DNA of 64,000 nucleotides from Lolliginicoccus suaedae (GTDB lineage Bacteria > Actinomycetota > Actinomycetes > Mycobacteriales > Mycobacteriaceae), in NCBI RefSeq assembly GCF_008312885.1, contig NZ_VSSO01000001.1, forward strand, positions 930,001-994,000. Reading direction: 5' to 3'. Both the position numbers and the translations under genes were made by a program. Shown in pieces: positions 43,048 to 52,686 of the stretch. Positions within the stretch are counted from its first letter, which is position 1; the number at the start of each line of letters is the position of its first letter. The notes below the pieces were generated by a model, which was not told the DNA's origin, did not search any database, and worked only from the letters and a program-made list of their open reading frames with translations.

Positions 43048-44721
43048 ATGACTGTCACGCAGCCGGGCGGCCCGAGCCGGCGGACCGTGCTCCGAGCGGG
43101 CGCGGCCCTGTCCGGCCTGGCTCTCTCCGGCGCCGCCCAGGTTGCCGGAGCAAGAGCCGCAGCCGCCCAATCCTCGGGCGTGTTCCTGCATGGTGTTGCC
43201 TCCGGTGATCCGGCATCGCGGTCAGTGATGCTCTGGACCCGCATCACCCCGGTTCCCGAGGCGGTGCCCGGCTCCGGCGCGGGGCCCGATGCCACGGTTC
43301 TCTGGGAGATCGCGAGCGACGCCGGGTTCGCGAACCCCGTCGCCTCGGGGACCGTGACGACGGGAGCCTGGCGGGACCATACTGTGCTCGTGGACGCGGG
43401 CGGCCTCGCGCCCTCGACGACCTACTACTACCGCTTCCTCAGCGCGCGCGGCGAGGCCTCGCTCACCGGTATCACCCGCACCACTTCAGCGCCTGGCACC
43501 GTGGTCGACCGGCTCCGGCTCGGAGTGGTCTCGTGCGCGAACTGGGAGGCCGGGAGCTTCTCGGCCTATCGCCACCTGGCCGCCCGGGGTGATCTTGATG
43601 CGATCGTCCACCTCGGCGACTACCTCTACGAGAACGGCCAGGGCGAGTACGGGGGCAAGAATGGGTCCGTGCGGCTGCACCAGCCGCCCCACGAGATCGT
43701 CTCCCTCGCTGACTACCGGCAACGCCACGCCCAGTACAAGACCGACCCTGACCTGCAGCTGTTGCACGCCACCGTGCCGTTCATCGCGATCTGGGACGAC
43801 CATGAGTCAGCTAACAACGCCTGGCGCGGCGGCGCGGAGAACCATGATCCCTCCGAGGGAGCCTGGAGCGACCGCTACGCAGCGGCACTGCAGGCCTACC
43901 TGGAGTGGATGCCGATCCGGCCACGCTCGGGCGACACCCTCTACCGGCGCATCTCCTTCGGATCGCTCGCGGAGCTCTCCATGCTCGACCTGCGCTCGTA
44001 CCGGGACCAGCCCGCCACCTCCGGCAGCGATGGCCGCGCGATCGATGATCCGGCGCGCACCATCACCGGGGCCGAACAACGCGACTGGCTGATCCGCGGC
44101 ACCACGACCTCCACCGCGCGGTGGCAGCTCATCGGCAACCCGGTGATGATCGCCCCGATCGTGCTGCCCCCGCTCGAGCCCGCCACCACCGAGGCACTCA
44201 CCGCCATGCTCGGCATCCCGAGAGGCGGCATCGCGTTCAACGGCGACCAATGGGACGGCTACACCGCCGACCGGGCCGCCGTGCTCGCCGCGCTCGACAG
44301 CGCGCCGTCGCGCAACGCCGTGTTCCTCACCGGTGACATCCATTCGTCCTGGGCGAGCGAGCTGCCCCGCAACGCCGCGAGCTATCCTGCTGCCGGAACC
44401 GTGGGCGTCGAGTACGTGGTGCCGTCGGTGACGTCGAAGAACATCGATGACATCCTGCGCGTGCCGCCACGCACGGTGAGCCCCGCGATCGAGAACGCGT
44501 TGCGCGCGACGAACCAGCACGTGCGCTTCGTCGAGCTCGACTCCCACGGGTACGGCGTCCTCGAGGTCACCAACGATCATGCGCAGATGGACTGGTGGTA
44601 CATCACCGACCCCGCCGACCCCGCCGCGCGGGCACGCCACGCGCACTCGCTGCGCACGACCGCGGGATCGGGCCAGCTCGGCCCGGCGGCCCCGCTGCCC
44701 CCACGTCCCGAGCGCCGGTAG
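43048..44721 (+). CDS. phoD: Tat-exported PhoD-like alkaline phosphatase / phosphodiesterase
   Basis: 557 residues. A twin-arginine signal (SRRTVLRAG, Arg11-Arg12, then a hydrophobic stretch ending ARAAAAQ) targets folded export. The N-terminal fibronectin-like PhoD_N domain (about 45-150: FLHGVASGDPASRSVMLWTR) precedes the metallophosphatase domain with GVVSCANW, HLGDYLYEN, AIWDDHESANN and LTGDIHSSW, the Ca/Fe ligands of PhoD. It would release phosphate from extracellular phosphoesters. I chose ATG over an upstream GTG because it gives a standard Tat N-terminus. Nine bases separate it from the second phosphatase. Confidence 0.95.
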   Translation: MTVTQPGGPSRRTVLRAGAALSGLALSGAAQVAGARAAAAQSSGVFLHGVASGDPASRSVMLWTRITPVPEAVPGSGAGPDATVLWEIASDAGFANPVASGTVTTGAWRDHTVLVDAGGLAPSTTYYYRFLSARGEASLTGITRTTSAPGTVVDRLRLGVVSCANWEAGSFSAYRHLAARGDLDAIVHLGDYLYENGQGEYGGKNGSVRLHQPPHEIVSLADYRQRHAQYKTDPDLQLLHATVPFIAIWDDHESANNAWRGGAENHDPSEGAWSDRYAAALQAYLEWMPIRPRSGDTLYRRISFGSLAELSMLDLRSYRDQPATSGSDGRAIDDPARTITGAEQRDWLIRGTTTSTARWQLIGNPVMIAPIVLPPLEPATTEALTAMLGIPRGGIAFNGDQWDGYTADRAAVLAALDSAPSRNAVFLTGDIHSSWASELPRNAASYPAAGTVGVEYVVPSVTSKNIDDILRVPPRTVSPAIENALRATNQHVRFVELDSHGYGVLEVTNDHAQMDWWYITDPADPAARARHAHSLRTTAGSGQLGPAAPLPPRPERR

Positions 44722-44730
44722 GAGATCCGC

Positions 44731-45996
44731 ATGCCCCCGATCGATCCGTCACGCCGCGCTGTGCTCGCGGGAATGTCCGGCGCCATTGCCGCCACCGCGC
44801 TGGCTCGCGGCGCGCGCGCTACTCCGATAACGGCCACAGGCTCGCGCGAGGTGCATGTGCTCGTCGTTGATGGCCTGCGCGTCGACGAGGTGACGCCCGA
44901 TCAGATGCCCTGGCTCTCCGCGCTCGATTCCTCCGGAGTGCGATACCAGAACGCGGACGCCATCTCGATCGCCGAGACGCTGCCTAATCACACCGCGATG
45001 ATGACGGGCGTGCGGCCCGCGCGCTCGGGCGTGCCCGCCAACTCGATCTATGACCGTGCCGAGCAGCGGATCCGCACCATCGATCGCCCCGCGGATCTCG
45101 CGGTCCCCACCATTCTCGAGCGGCTGCCCGCCGAGCGCGGCATCGCCACCGCGAGCGTGCTGTCCAAGGACTACCTGCATGGGCTCTTCCACGGTCGCGC
45201 CAGCGTGCAGTGGGACCCCGCGCCGCTGATCCCGCTCACCGAGCATGCCCCGGACCAGGCCACCATGGACGCCCTGCTGCGCATCCATGCCGAGCATTCG
45301 CCGAGGTTCACCTTCACCAATCTCGGCGATGTGGATCGAGTCGGCCATATCGACCTCACGGGCACGGGCCTGCGCCTCGCTCGTGCCGCTGCGGTGCGCA
45401 ACACTGACATGCAGGTCCAGCGCTTCATCGATCACCTGCACCGGACCGGGCGGTGGGATCGCAGCATCGTCATCATCACGGCCGACCACTCGATGGACTG
45501 GTCCGCGCCGTTGTCGCTGATCAGCATGCAGGTCCCGTTCATGCTCGATCCAGTGCTGCGCGACAACGTGCGCATCGCGGACAACGGGGGCGCGTCGCTG
45601 TGGTACTGGACCGGCGATCCCGGGCAGCGCGGTGACGCCATCGAGCGGATGCGGCGCATCGCGTCCCCGCACCCTGGCATCGAGAGCCTGCGCGACCCGG
45701 GCGAGCTGGGGCTCGGGGACCGGGCCGGTGATGTGGTGGCACTGTGCCATGCGGGCTGGCGCTTCACTGATCCGACGGTGCTGTCCAATCCGATTCCCGG
45801 CAACCATGGTCATGCGGTGACCACACCGATCCCGATGATCGTCGCCGGTGGCGAGCCGCGGCTGCGCCGGGGATCGACGGTGACCGAACCGGTCAGCACC
45901 ATGGATATCGCGCCCACCGTGGCTGGCCTCTTCGGCCTGGCCGCCCCGGCCGGTGGCTGGGATGGCTCAACGCTGCCAGGCTTGCTGCTGGACTGA
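44731..45996 (+). CDS. Exported alkaline-phosphatase-superfamily phosphodiesterase / nucleotide pyrophosphatase
   Basis: 421 residues with a twin-arginine-like start (PSRRAVLAGMSG, Arg8-Arg9). The alkaline phosphatase superfamily fold follows: metal aspartate in VLVVDGLR (Asp47), probable nucleophile Thr83 in AETLPNHTAMMTG, second metal cluster LGDVDRVGHID and TADHSMDW, and a final histidine in NPIPGNHGHA. It resembles nucleotide pyrophosphatase/phosphodiesterases; the substrate is unknown. AGGAGA precedes the ATG. The operon with phoD suggests joint scavenging of organic phosphate. Confidence 0.88.
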   Translation: MPPIDPSRRAVLAGMSGAIAATALARGARATPITATGSREVHVLVVDGLRVDEVTPDQMPWLSALDSSGVRYQNADAISIAETLPNHTAMMTGVRPARSGVPANSIYDRAEQRIRTIDRPADLAVPTILERLPAERGIATASVLSKDYLHGLFHGRASVQWDPAPLIPLTEHAPDQATMDALLRIHAEHSPRFTFTNLGDVDRVGHIDLTGTGLRLARAAAVRNTDMQVQRFIDHLHRTGRWDRSIVIITADHSMDWSAPLSLISMQVPFMLDPVLRDNVRIADNGGASLWYWTGDPGQRGDAIERMRRIASPHPGIESLRDPGELGLGDRAGDVVALCHAGWRFTDPTVLSNPIPGNHGHAVTTPIPMIVAGGEPRLRRGSTVTEPVSTMDIAPTVAGLFGLAAPAGGWDGSTLPGLLLD

Positions 45997-46011
45997 GCGC
46001 AGGCCGGGCGC

Positions 46012-47202
46012 CTAGCGGGCGCGGATGCTCCGGGAGATCGGTGCGCGCTGGCTCGAGAGCGCATCCATCACCTCGGTGGCGTGCCGGGCGAGGTCCTCCG
46101 TGCCGGCCGCATCGGCCGCGAGCGCGAGCCCTGCCCACCGGCTGGCAAGGGCCTGGGTGGCGGGGCGGGCGCGGGAATGCTCCCGCTCGGCCGCGCGCCG
46201 CGAGTAGTCGTCCGGCAGGTGCCAGGCCGTGGAGAGCCACACCCATACGGTGCGCGCGGCGAGCAAGCGGTCCCGCAGGAGGTTGCCCTCGCGCAGTTGC
46301 GGCCACACGCCCTCGACCTCGGCGAGCCAGGCATCGACCATGGCGTCGGCCTGCTCGGGCGCGAGACCGAGATCGCAGGAGCATTGCGGGAACGACACCA
46401 GCAGGCAGCCCAGGTCGAGCGTGGCATCGCGGAAGCCACCGGACTCGTAGTCGAGGAACCTGATTCCCGAGGCACTGACAACGATGTTGTCCGGGCAGAG
46501 ATCGCCCGGGCTGAACGCGCGATAGGACGGCCCTGTCAGGAGCTCCGCGTAGTCATTCACGCGTTGCTGGACCCCGGCGGGCGTGGCGACGCCGAGTCGA
46601 TCCGCGAGCAACCGGGGCGCCTCGCGCAGCGCCTCGAGGAATGGCTCCGGCGGCAGGACCGGCGACATGGGGAAGCGGGACCGGGCACGGCGCAGCAGCG
46701 CCCCGAAGTCCTCGGACCGGCCGGCCGTAGCGGCATGCATCCTGCCGAGGCTCTGCGCGAGGCCCATCAGCACGTTGGTGGCGTCGGCCTCCGGGTCCTC
46801 CTGCACCACAGCGCCGAGGGTGGGCACATCGCCGAGGTCGGAGAGGATGAGCAGGTGCTGGTCGAGGTCGTGGGCGAGCAGTTCCGGCCCTGGCCGGTGC
46901 CGCGCGTCGAGAGAGTTGGCGAACTGGTAGGAGACAGCTTCGCGCAGGAAGCTCTCCACATGGGTCTGGCCGTTGCGGGGGGCGCTCTCCCTGTCGTGGA
47001 TCTGCTTGATGATCAGCGTGCGGGAGAGCTTGATGGGGCTCTCGGCGACGCGGACGCGCAGCACGATCGCTTGACCGCTCCCCCCGAGATCCTCCGGATC
47101 TGTCAAGCGGACAACTACTCCATACCGCTTGGCGAGGAGTTGCTCGGCAGCGGCCACCACGGACCGTGCGGGTTCAGGCGGATCGGGCATAATCGCGGTC
47201 AT
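46012..47202 (-). CDS. Aminoglycoside-phosphotransferase-like kinase
   Basis: 396 residues with a protein-kinase-like fold of the APH/choline kinase type. The probable ATP lysine is Lys66 (TLIIKQIH). The catalytic loop reads AFSPGDLCPDNIVV, with Asp234 and Asn239 (serine replaces the usual histidine), and the metal aspartate is Asp251 in FLDYESGGFRD. Antibiotic resistance is not implied; the family phosphorylates many small molecules. It is 22 bases after the transglutaminase and ends 15 bases from the convergent phosphodiesterase. Its place at the end of the ATP-grasp/transglutaminase operon suggests it modifies the same substrate. ATG at 47190 is a possible alternative start. Confidence 0.82.
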   Translation of the reverse strand: MTAIMPDPPEPARSVVAAAEQLLAKRYGVVVRLTDPEDLGGSGQAIVLRVRVAESPIKLSRTLIIKQIHDRESAPRNGQTHVESFLREAVSYQFANSLDARHRPGPELLAHDLDQHLLILSDLGDVPTLGAVVQEDPEADATNVLMGLAQSLGRMHAATAGRSEDFGALLRRARSRFPMSPVLPPEPFLEALREAPRLLADRLGVATPAGVQQRVNDYAELLTGPSYRAFSPGDLCPDNIVVSASGIRFLDYESGGFRDATLDLGCLLVSFPQCSCDLGLAPEQADAMVDAWLAEVEGVWPQLREGNLLRDRLLAARTVWVWLSTAWHLPDDYSRRAAEREHSRARPATQALASRWAGLALAADAAGTEDLARHATEVMDALSSQRAPISRSIRAR

Positions 47203-47224
47203 CGCTATCCACGCTACTCGTTGT

Positions 47225-48151
47225 TCAGCCAGGACGGGGATCGCCGTCGGCGCGCTCGGCATCTCTTGGCGAATCCACAGGCGCCACATCGACCGACACT
47301 GACATGGAGCTCTTCTTCGCCTTGGTGAAGATGATCCCACGTAGCGGCGACACATCGGTGAAGTCCCTGCCACGGGCAACGGTGACATACCGCTCATCGA
47401 CGAACTGGTCATTGGTGGGATCGAACGCGAGCCACCGGTCGCCGGGCAGCCACACCGCGGCCCACGCATGGGTGGCATCCGCGCCGATCATCCGTTCCTT
47501 GCCCGGCGGCGGCGTCGTTGCCAGGTAGCCCGAGACATAGCTCGCGGCGAGCCCATGCGAGCGCAGGCAGGCGATGGCGACGCGAGCGAAGTCCTGGCAC
47601 ACGCCCGACCTGCGCTCCATCACCTCGGAGACCTTCGTCGATACCGTCGTCGACCCGGACTTGTAGTGGAACTCGGTGAAGATGCGATGCGTCAGGTCCC
47701 ACACGGCCTCCGCGAGCGGGCGGCCGGGCACGAAGATGCTGGCCGCGTACTCGCGGACCTGCTCGGTGACCTCGGGAGGATCATTGTCGAGCAGGAAGTC
47801 CACCGCGCGCGCCCCATCTCGGCCCACCGGGCGGCACATCTCCCATGGCGCGTCGGCGAGCCCCGATCGCAAGTAGCCCTCCTCCGGCGCATCCACCTCC
47901 ACGAGGGACCGTCCCGTGACCGCCAGCTCCGTGTGCTCGGAGGTGACATGGAAGTACACCCCGGTATTGCCGTAGTAGTCCGTCATGAACGACTGGTCCG
48001 TCGGCTCCGGCGACACGGTGACGCTGTGCTCGAGGCGGCGCTGCCCGGGCATCTCCAGGGGTGTCACATAGCCCCGGCCGTAGGACGACGTGACAGCCTC
48101 GGGGTAGGAGTAGGTGGTGATATGGGTGACCTGGTAGGCGCGCGTGACCAT
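47225..48151 (-). CDS. Transglutaminase-like cysteine protease
   Basis: 308 residues. The N-terminal bacterial transglutaminase-like beta domain (about 5-85: YQVTHITTYSYPEAVTSSYG) precedes the papain-fold core with an intact Cys185-His228-Asp244 triad in RRSGVCQDFARV, ADATHAWAAV and AFDPTNDQF. No signal peptide, so cytoplasmic. Such proteins travel with circularly permuted ATP-grasp and alpha-E proteins across bacteria and are predicted to cut or form peptide or isopeptide bonds. Its ATG shares one base with the upstream stop (TGATG). Confidence 0.92.
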   Translation of the reverse strand: MVTRAYQVTHITTYSYPEAVTSSYGRGYVTPLEMPGQRRLEHSVTVSPEPTDQSFMTDYYGNTGVYFHVTSEHTELAVTGRSLVEVDAPEEGYLRSGLADAPWEMCRPVGRDGARAVDFLLDNDPPEVTEQVREYAASIFVPGRPLAEAVWDLTHRIFTEFHYKSGSTTVSTKVSEVMERRSGVCQDFARVAIACLRSHGLAASYVSGYLATTPPPGKERMIGADATHAWAAVWLPGDRWLAFDPTNDQFVDERYVTVARGRDFTDVSPLRGIIFTKAKKSSMSVSVDVAPVDSPRDAERADGDPRPG

Positions 48152-50694
48152 CAGCCGACCACCTCATCGGTCGGTCCGGCAAGCCCGCCGGCACTGGACC
48201 GCACCCCGCCCACCGTCACCCAGATGGGCTGCATGTCCTCCGGAGGCGCGAGCAGGCTGTTCTCGACGATGTCGGACAGCTCCCGCAGATCATCCCGCAC
48301 GCCGCGGGTCAAGGCGGCCAGGGCGGAACGCTTTCCGTCCTCGTCCACCGCCTCGAGCGCCAGCGGATCAGCGCGCCGCACCTTTGTCAGGATGTCCTCG
48401 GCGAGGCGCAGCGCGCGGGCGGGCACGGCATGCTCGGGCAGGGACGCGAAGTTCTCGCGGATCCGCTCGAGCTGGTACACCAGCGCCCGCGGGTTGCTCG
48501 CGTCGAAGAAGAGGAACTCGGCCAGCGGCGCCACCCGGAGCACGCCATGCTGCCGGCGCCGGTACATCACCGACGACTCGCACGCGAGCAGCACTGATTC
48601 CATCAGCGCGGACTCCGTCGATTCCCGGTGCGAGCCGCTCAGCGTCGCCCCGATCAGCGCGACGAGCTGGCTGGCCCGCTCGATGCGCCGGCCCAGATCC
48701 ATCACATGCCATCCAGGATCCCGCACGAGCGATTCCGACCCGAGGCCGGAGAGCGCCAGCATTCCACCGAGCACCGCCGAATGCACCGTCGCCATCACCA
48801 CGGGATCGGCGCTGGCATCGTCGGCGAACTCGTCGAGCGCATCATTGACGCCGGAGAGGACCATCCACGTATCCAGCGACAACTGGTCGCGCACGCCCCG
48901 CGCGGCCGACTCCAGCTTCCGCACGCAATAGGCCAGCGAGCCAACGCGATCCGCCTCGCCGGTCAGCGAGCGCAGCTCCCGCAGCGCCCGATCAGCAGTG
49001 CTGCCGCCCGCATCGCCCCTTTCGCGAGACCCAGCGACCGTGCCGAGCGCGGTCACCAGGACTGCCAGCGAGGAACTGCCGCTCAGCCAGGGGCGCGCCC
49101 GGTAGTCCTGGTGGCGGTCCCGCACGGCGATCAACAACCGGGCCGTGTCCTCCGCACGCTCCGCGTAGCGGCCCAGCCAGAAGAAGTCATTGAGCACGCG
49201 CGGCGAGGTCACGCCCTCCGCGGACAATCCATGCCGCGCTACCCTCGGCGCCGACACCGGCTCCGGCGCCTCCGTCGGCGTCACCGTGACCGCGCCTCCC
49301 CCGGCGGAGCGCTCCGTCGAGCGCACCCACACATCCTTGGCCAGCTGCACGCCCGTCGATGACGCCTCGGCGCGATGCCCGATGGGCGTGTGCGCGAACC
49401 CGCCCGGCATCACGGTGTAGCCCGCGCGCTGCGCCACCGAGAACATGCGCAGGGTGACCGGAGCATCCGCGACGCCCCCGGCCGAGGTGATCACGGGGTG
49501 CATCGGCTGCTCGGGCACGAGCCGGGCGCACCACTGCCACGTCTCGTCATCGATGCGCTGGCACAGCTCATCGCGCTGCGCCCGCGTCAGGTCCGCGCCG
49601 ATCACCGACTCGCCCGTGCGGATGTTCTCGCACACCAGGTCAACAATGCGCTCGCGCACATGGGAGCGTCCCGCGCTATCGCCGGCCCACCACGACTCCA
49701 CCGAGGGCAGCTGCAGGTCCTCATCAAGCAGGGCGCGGCTCACCCGCGGCAGGTACTGGCCGAGCGCAGGGTTCTCCACGACTCCGCAACCGAGGGGGTT
49801 CACCAGCCGCACCGCGCCGCGGCGGACCATCTCGGTCAGCCCGGCCACGCCCGTGCGCGACGGGGAACGCTGGTCCAGTGGATCCGTCGCGGCGGAATCG
49901 ATGAAGCGCACCACCACGTCGATGGGCATGCGCTTGCCGAGCGCGCGCATCCACAAGCGGCCATCGCTGACCGTGAGGTCCGTGCTCTCCACCAGCGGAT
50001 AGCCCAGCATCGAGGCGAGGAACGCGTGGTCGAAGGAGGCCGTCGCATCGGGGCCCGGGCTGAGGATCACGATCACCGGATCGTCCTCGTGCCCGGCCGA
50101 GGCCGACTCCAGCGCCAGGCGCATCACCTGGATGAAGGACGTCAGGGTGCGGGGCAGCACCTGCTGGTGCAATCCAGGTACGGCGTGGGTGATGACCTTG
50201 CGGTCCGCGAGGGCGTAGCCGATGCCCAGCGGTGCCTGCGCGCGATCCTCGAGCACCACGTGGCCGCCCTCGACGGTGTCGGCGACATCCATGGCGTGCA
50301 GGAACAACGGCGGCTGGTCCCCCGTGTGGGTGCCATGCGCCGAACGCAGGAACCCGCGATGCCCGTACACGAGCTCCGGCGGGATCAGGCCCTCGCTGAT
50401 GGTGCGCTGCTCCCCGTACAGATCGGTGAGCAGGGCAGCGAGGAGCCGGGACCGTTGCAGCATCGCCGACTCGAGGACCGACCACCGATCATCCGGGATG
50501 ATCAGCGGCACCGGATCAAGGTTCCACTGGGCCGCCTCGGGCGTGAAGGTGATGCCCTCGTTCGCGACGAGTCTGCGCACCCGCCCCCGCAGGCGACGCA
50601 GATGCTCCGCGCCGATCGAGAGCACCGCCTCGGCATCGCGCGCGTCACCGGCGGGCTGCGTGCCCCGCCCGGAACCGGGCTCGCTGGCCGTCAT
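48151..50694 (-). CDS. Circularly permuted ATP-grasp / alpha-E domain fusion protein
   Basis: 847 residues. The N-terminal two-thirds (about 20-480) is a circularly permuted ATP-grasp ligase (LVYGHRGFLRSAH, ILSPGPDATASFDHAFLA, YPLVESTDLTVSDGRLW, NPLGCGVVENPALGQYLPR). The C-terminal third (about 515-830) is the all-helical alpha-E domain (LNDFFWLGRYAERAEDTARLL, PGWHVMDLGRRIERASQL, RALVYQLERIRENFASLP). Often these are separate genes; the fusion occurs in mycobacteria (Rv2567). Predicted to ligate amino acids or peptides with ATP, with the coupled transglutaminase acting on the product; unproven. I chose ATG 50694, preceded by GAGGCGG, over ATG 50724, which lacks a ribosome site. Confidence 0.9.
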   Translation of the reverse strand: MTASEPGSGRGTQPAGDARDAEAVLSIGAEHLRRLRGRVRRLVANEGITFTPEAAQWNLDPVPLIIPDDRWSVLESAMLQRSRLLAALLTDLYGEQRTISEGLIPPELVYGHRGFLRSAHGTHTGDQPPLFLHAMDVADTVEGGHVVLEDRAQAPLGIGYALADRKVITHAVPGLHQQVLPRTLTSFIQVMRLALESASAGHEDDPVIVILSPGPDATASFDHAFLASMLGYPLVESTDLTVSDGRLWMRALGKRMPIDVVVRFIDSAATDPLDQRSPSRTGVAGLTEMVRRGAVRLVNPLGCGVVENPALGQYLPRVSRALLDEDLQLPSVESWWAGDSAGRSHVRERIVDLVCENIRTGESVIGADLTRAQRDELCQRIDDETWQWCARLVPEQPMHPVITSAGGVADAPVTLRMFSVAQRAGYTVMPGGFAHTPIGHRAEASSTGVQLAKDVWVRSTERSAGGGAVTVTPTEAPEPVSAPRVARHGLSAEGVTSPRVLNDFFWLGRYAERAEDTARLLIAVRDRHQDYRARPWLSGSSSLAVLVTALGTVAGSRERGDAGGSTADRALRELRSLTGEADRVGSLAYCVRKLESAARGVRDQLSLDTWMVLSGVNDALDEFADDASADPVVMATVHSAVLGGMLALSGLGSESLVRDPGWHVMDLGRRIERASQLVALIGATLSGSHRESTESALMESVLLACESSVMYRRRQHGVLRVAPLAEFLFFDASNPRALVYQLERIRENFASLPEHAVPARALRLAEDILTKVRRADPLALEAVDEDGKRSALAALTRGVRDDLRELSDIVENSLLAPPEDMQPIWVTVGGVRSSAGGLAGPTDEVVG

Positions 50695-50744
50695 GCTCAC
50701 CGCCTCGCTGGATGTATGGCCCATCGTTTCAGGAAACCCCGTCC

Positions 50745-52523
50745 TCAGGAACGCTGGCGAGCCACCGGCTTCGCATCGATGCCCGATTCCTTGCGCTGCT
50801 GCGCGGTGATCGGCGCGGGCGCGTCTGTCAACGGATCCACCCCGCCACCGGACTTGGGGAACGCGATGACATCGCGGATGGAATCGGTGCGCGCGAGCAG
50901 CGACACGATGCGATCCCAGCCGAACGCGATGCCGCCGTGCGGCGGAGCGCCGAACGCGAACGCATCGAGCAGGAAGCCGAACTTCTCCTGCGCCTCGTCC
51001 TGCGAGATGCCCATCACCGAGAACACGCGCTCCTGCACATCCCGGCGATGGATACGGATGCTGCCGCCACCGATCTCATGGCCGTTGCAGACGATGTCAT
51101 AGGCATACGCGAGCGCTGAACCGGGATCGGTGTCGAACGTGTCGAGGCAATCCGGCTTGGGCGAGGTGAACGCGTGGTGCACCGCCGTCCAGGAGCTGTT
51201 GCCCAGCGCGACGTCGCCGCTCGCGGTCGCTTCCTCGGCGGGCTCGAACATCGGCGCGTCCACCACCCACACGAATGCCCAGGCATCCTCGTCGATGGCG
51301 TCGATGCGGCGCGCGATCTCGCCACGGGCCGCGCCGAGCAGCGCGCGCGAGGACTTCGTGGCCCCCGCCGCGAAGAACACGCAATCACCGGGCTTCGCGC
51401 CGACATGCGCGGCCAGGCCGTCACGCTCGGCATCGGAGAGGTTCTTCGCCACCGGGCCGCCGAGCGTGCCATCGTCGCCGATGAGAACGTACGCCAGGCC
51501 CTTGGCGCCGCGCTGCTTCGCCCACTCCTGCCAGCGATCGAGCTCGCGGCGGGGCTGGCTCGCCCCGCCCGGCATGACCACAGCGCCCACGTACGGCGAC
51601 TGGAACACCCGGAACGGCGTGTCCTTGAAGTAGTCGGCGCACTCCACGAGCTCGATGCCGAATCGCATATCGGGCTTGTCCGAGCCGAACCGACGCATCG
51701 CCTCGTGGTAGGTGATCCGCGGGATGGGCGTCTCGATCTCGTGGCCGATGAGTTTCCACAGCCCGGCCAGGATCTCCTCGGCCAGCAGGATCACATCGTC
51801 CTGCCGCACGAAGCTCATCTCGATGTCGAGCTGAGTGAACTCGGGCTGCCGGTCGGCGCGGAAATCCTCATCGCGGTAGCAGCGAGCGATCTGGTAGTAC
51901 CGCTCCACCCCAGCCACCATCAGCAACTGCTTGAACAGCTGCGGCGACTGCGGCAACGCGTAGAAGCTGCCTGGCTGCAGGCGCGCGGGAACGAGGAAGT
52001 CACGGGCGCCCTCGGGCGTCGAGCGGGTCAGCGTCGGCGTCTCCACCTCCACGAACTCGTGCCGCGCGAGCACCGAGCGCGCCGCGGCGTTCACATGAGA
52101 CCGCAGCCGCAGCGCGTGGCCGGGACCCTCGCGCCGCAGGTCGAGGTAGCGGTAGCGCAGCCGCGTCTCCTCGCCCACGCTGGCCTCATCGAGCTGGAAC
52201 GGCAGTGCCGCGCTCTCGTTGAGCACCACGAGCTCGGTGACGTTGACCTCGATCTCGCCCGTGGGGATCTCATAGTTCGCGTTGCCCGACGGGCGCATCT
52301 CCACCACGCCGGTCACGCTGATGCAGTACTCCGCCCGCAGCCGGTGCGCCTGCGCGAGCACCGCCTCATCACGGAAGACCACCTGGCACACTCCGGACGC
52401 ATCACGGAAATCAATGAAGATCACGCCACCGTGGTCGCGGCGACGAGCCACCCAGCCGGACAGCGTCACGGACTGGGAGGCATGCTCGGCGCGGAGCGAA
52501 CCTGCCAAATGGGTGCGAAGCAC
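50745..52523 (-). CDS. aspS: Aspartyl-tRNA synthetase, probably non-discriminating (Asp/Asn)
   Basis: 592 residues: N-terminal OB anticodon-binding domain ([20 protein letters not shown]), class II core with [31 protein letters not shown], a bacterial GAD insert and motif 3 [10 protein letters not shown]. His31 after RRRD and a glycine near residue 80 (RPSGNAN) match the determinants in the mycobacterial enzyme, which also charges tRNA-Asn; the product is then amidated by GatCAB. The GTG start follows AAAGGA. A TAGGAT element about 90 bases upstream may be its promoter. Longer frames upstream have no family similarity. Confidence 0.95.
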   Translation of the reverse strand: MLRTHLAGSLRAEHASQSVTLSGWVARRRDHGGVIFIDFRDASGVCQVVFRDEAVLAQAHRLRAEYCISVTGVVEMRPSGNANYEIPTGEIEVNVTELVVLNESAALPFQLDEASVGEETRLRYRYLDLRREGPGHALRLRSHVNAAARSVLARHEFVEVETPTLTRSTPEGARDFLVPARLQPGSFYALPQSPQLFKQLLMVAGVERYYQIARCYRDEDFRADRQPEFTQLDIEMSFVRQDDVILLAEEILAGLWKLIGHEIETPIPRITYHEAMRRFGSDKPDMRFGIELVECADYFKDTPFRVFQSPYVGAVVMPGGASQPRRELDRWQEWAKQRGAKGLAYVLIGDDGTLGGPVAKNLSDAERDGLAAHVGAKPGDCVFFAAGATKSSRALLGAARGEIARRIDAIDEDAWAFVWVVDAPMFEPAEEATASGDVALGNSSWTAVHHAFTSPKPDCLDTFDTDPGSALAYAYDIVCNGHEIGGGSIRIHRRDVQERVFSVMGISQDEAQEKFGFLLDAFAFGAPPHGGIAFGWDRIVSLLARTDSIRDVIAFPKSGGGVDPLTDAPAPITAQQRKESGIDAKPVARQRS

Positions 52524-52611
52524 GGGGATCCTTTCCTCACGGGCACAACCGAACCGAAAACTCGACGCACGCGCGGGACCGCCCAGGGACGGCACGCGCA
52601 TGCCTTCGTCG

Positions 52612-52617
52612 ATCCTA
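52612..52617 (-). promoter_or_regulatory. Candidate -10 element for aspS
   Basis: TAGGAT on the minus strand, about 90 bases before the aspS GTG, in the 163-base gap to the divergent metallopeptidase. No clear -35 element. Confidence 0.35.
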
Positions 52618-52686
52618 CGGTGCCGCGTCCGCGCGCGAGAAACCGATTTGGCGCGCGCCCGCCCCAGCAGGTGGAAAAATACGCCC

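Noticed and set aside
46012-47202. Aminoglycoside resistance gene
   Set aside because: The kinase fold is shared, but the catalytic loop and context do not match known resistance enzymes.
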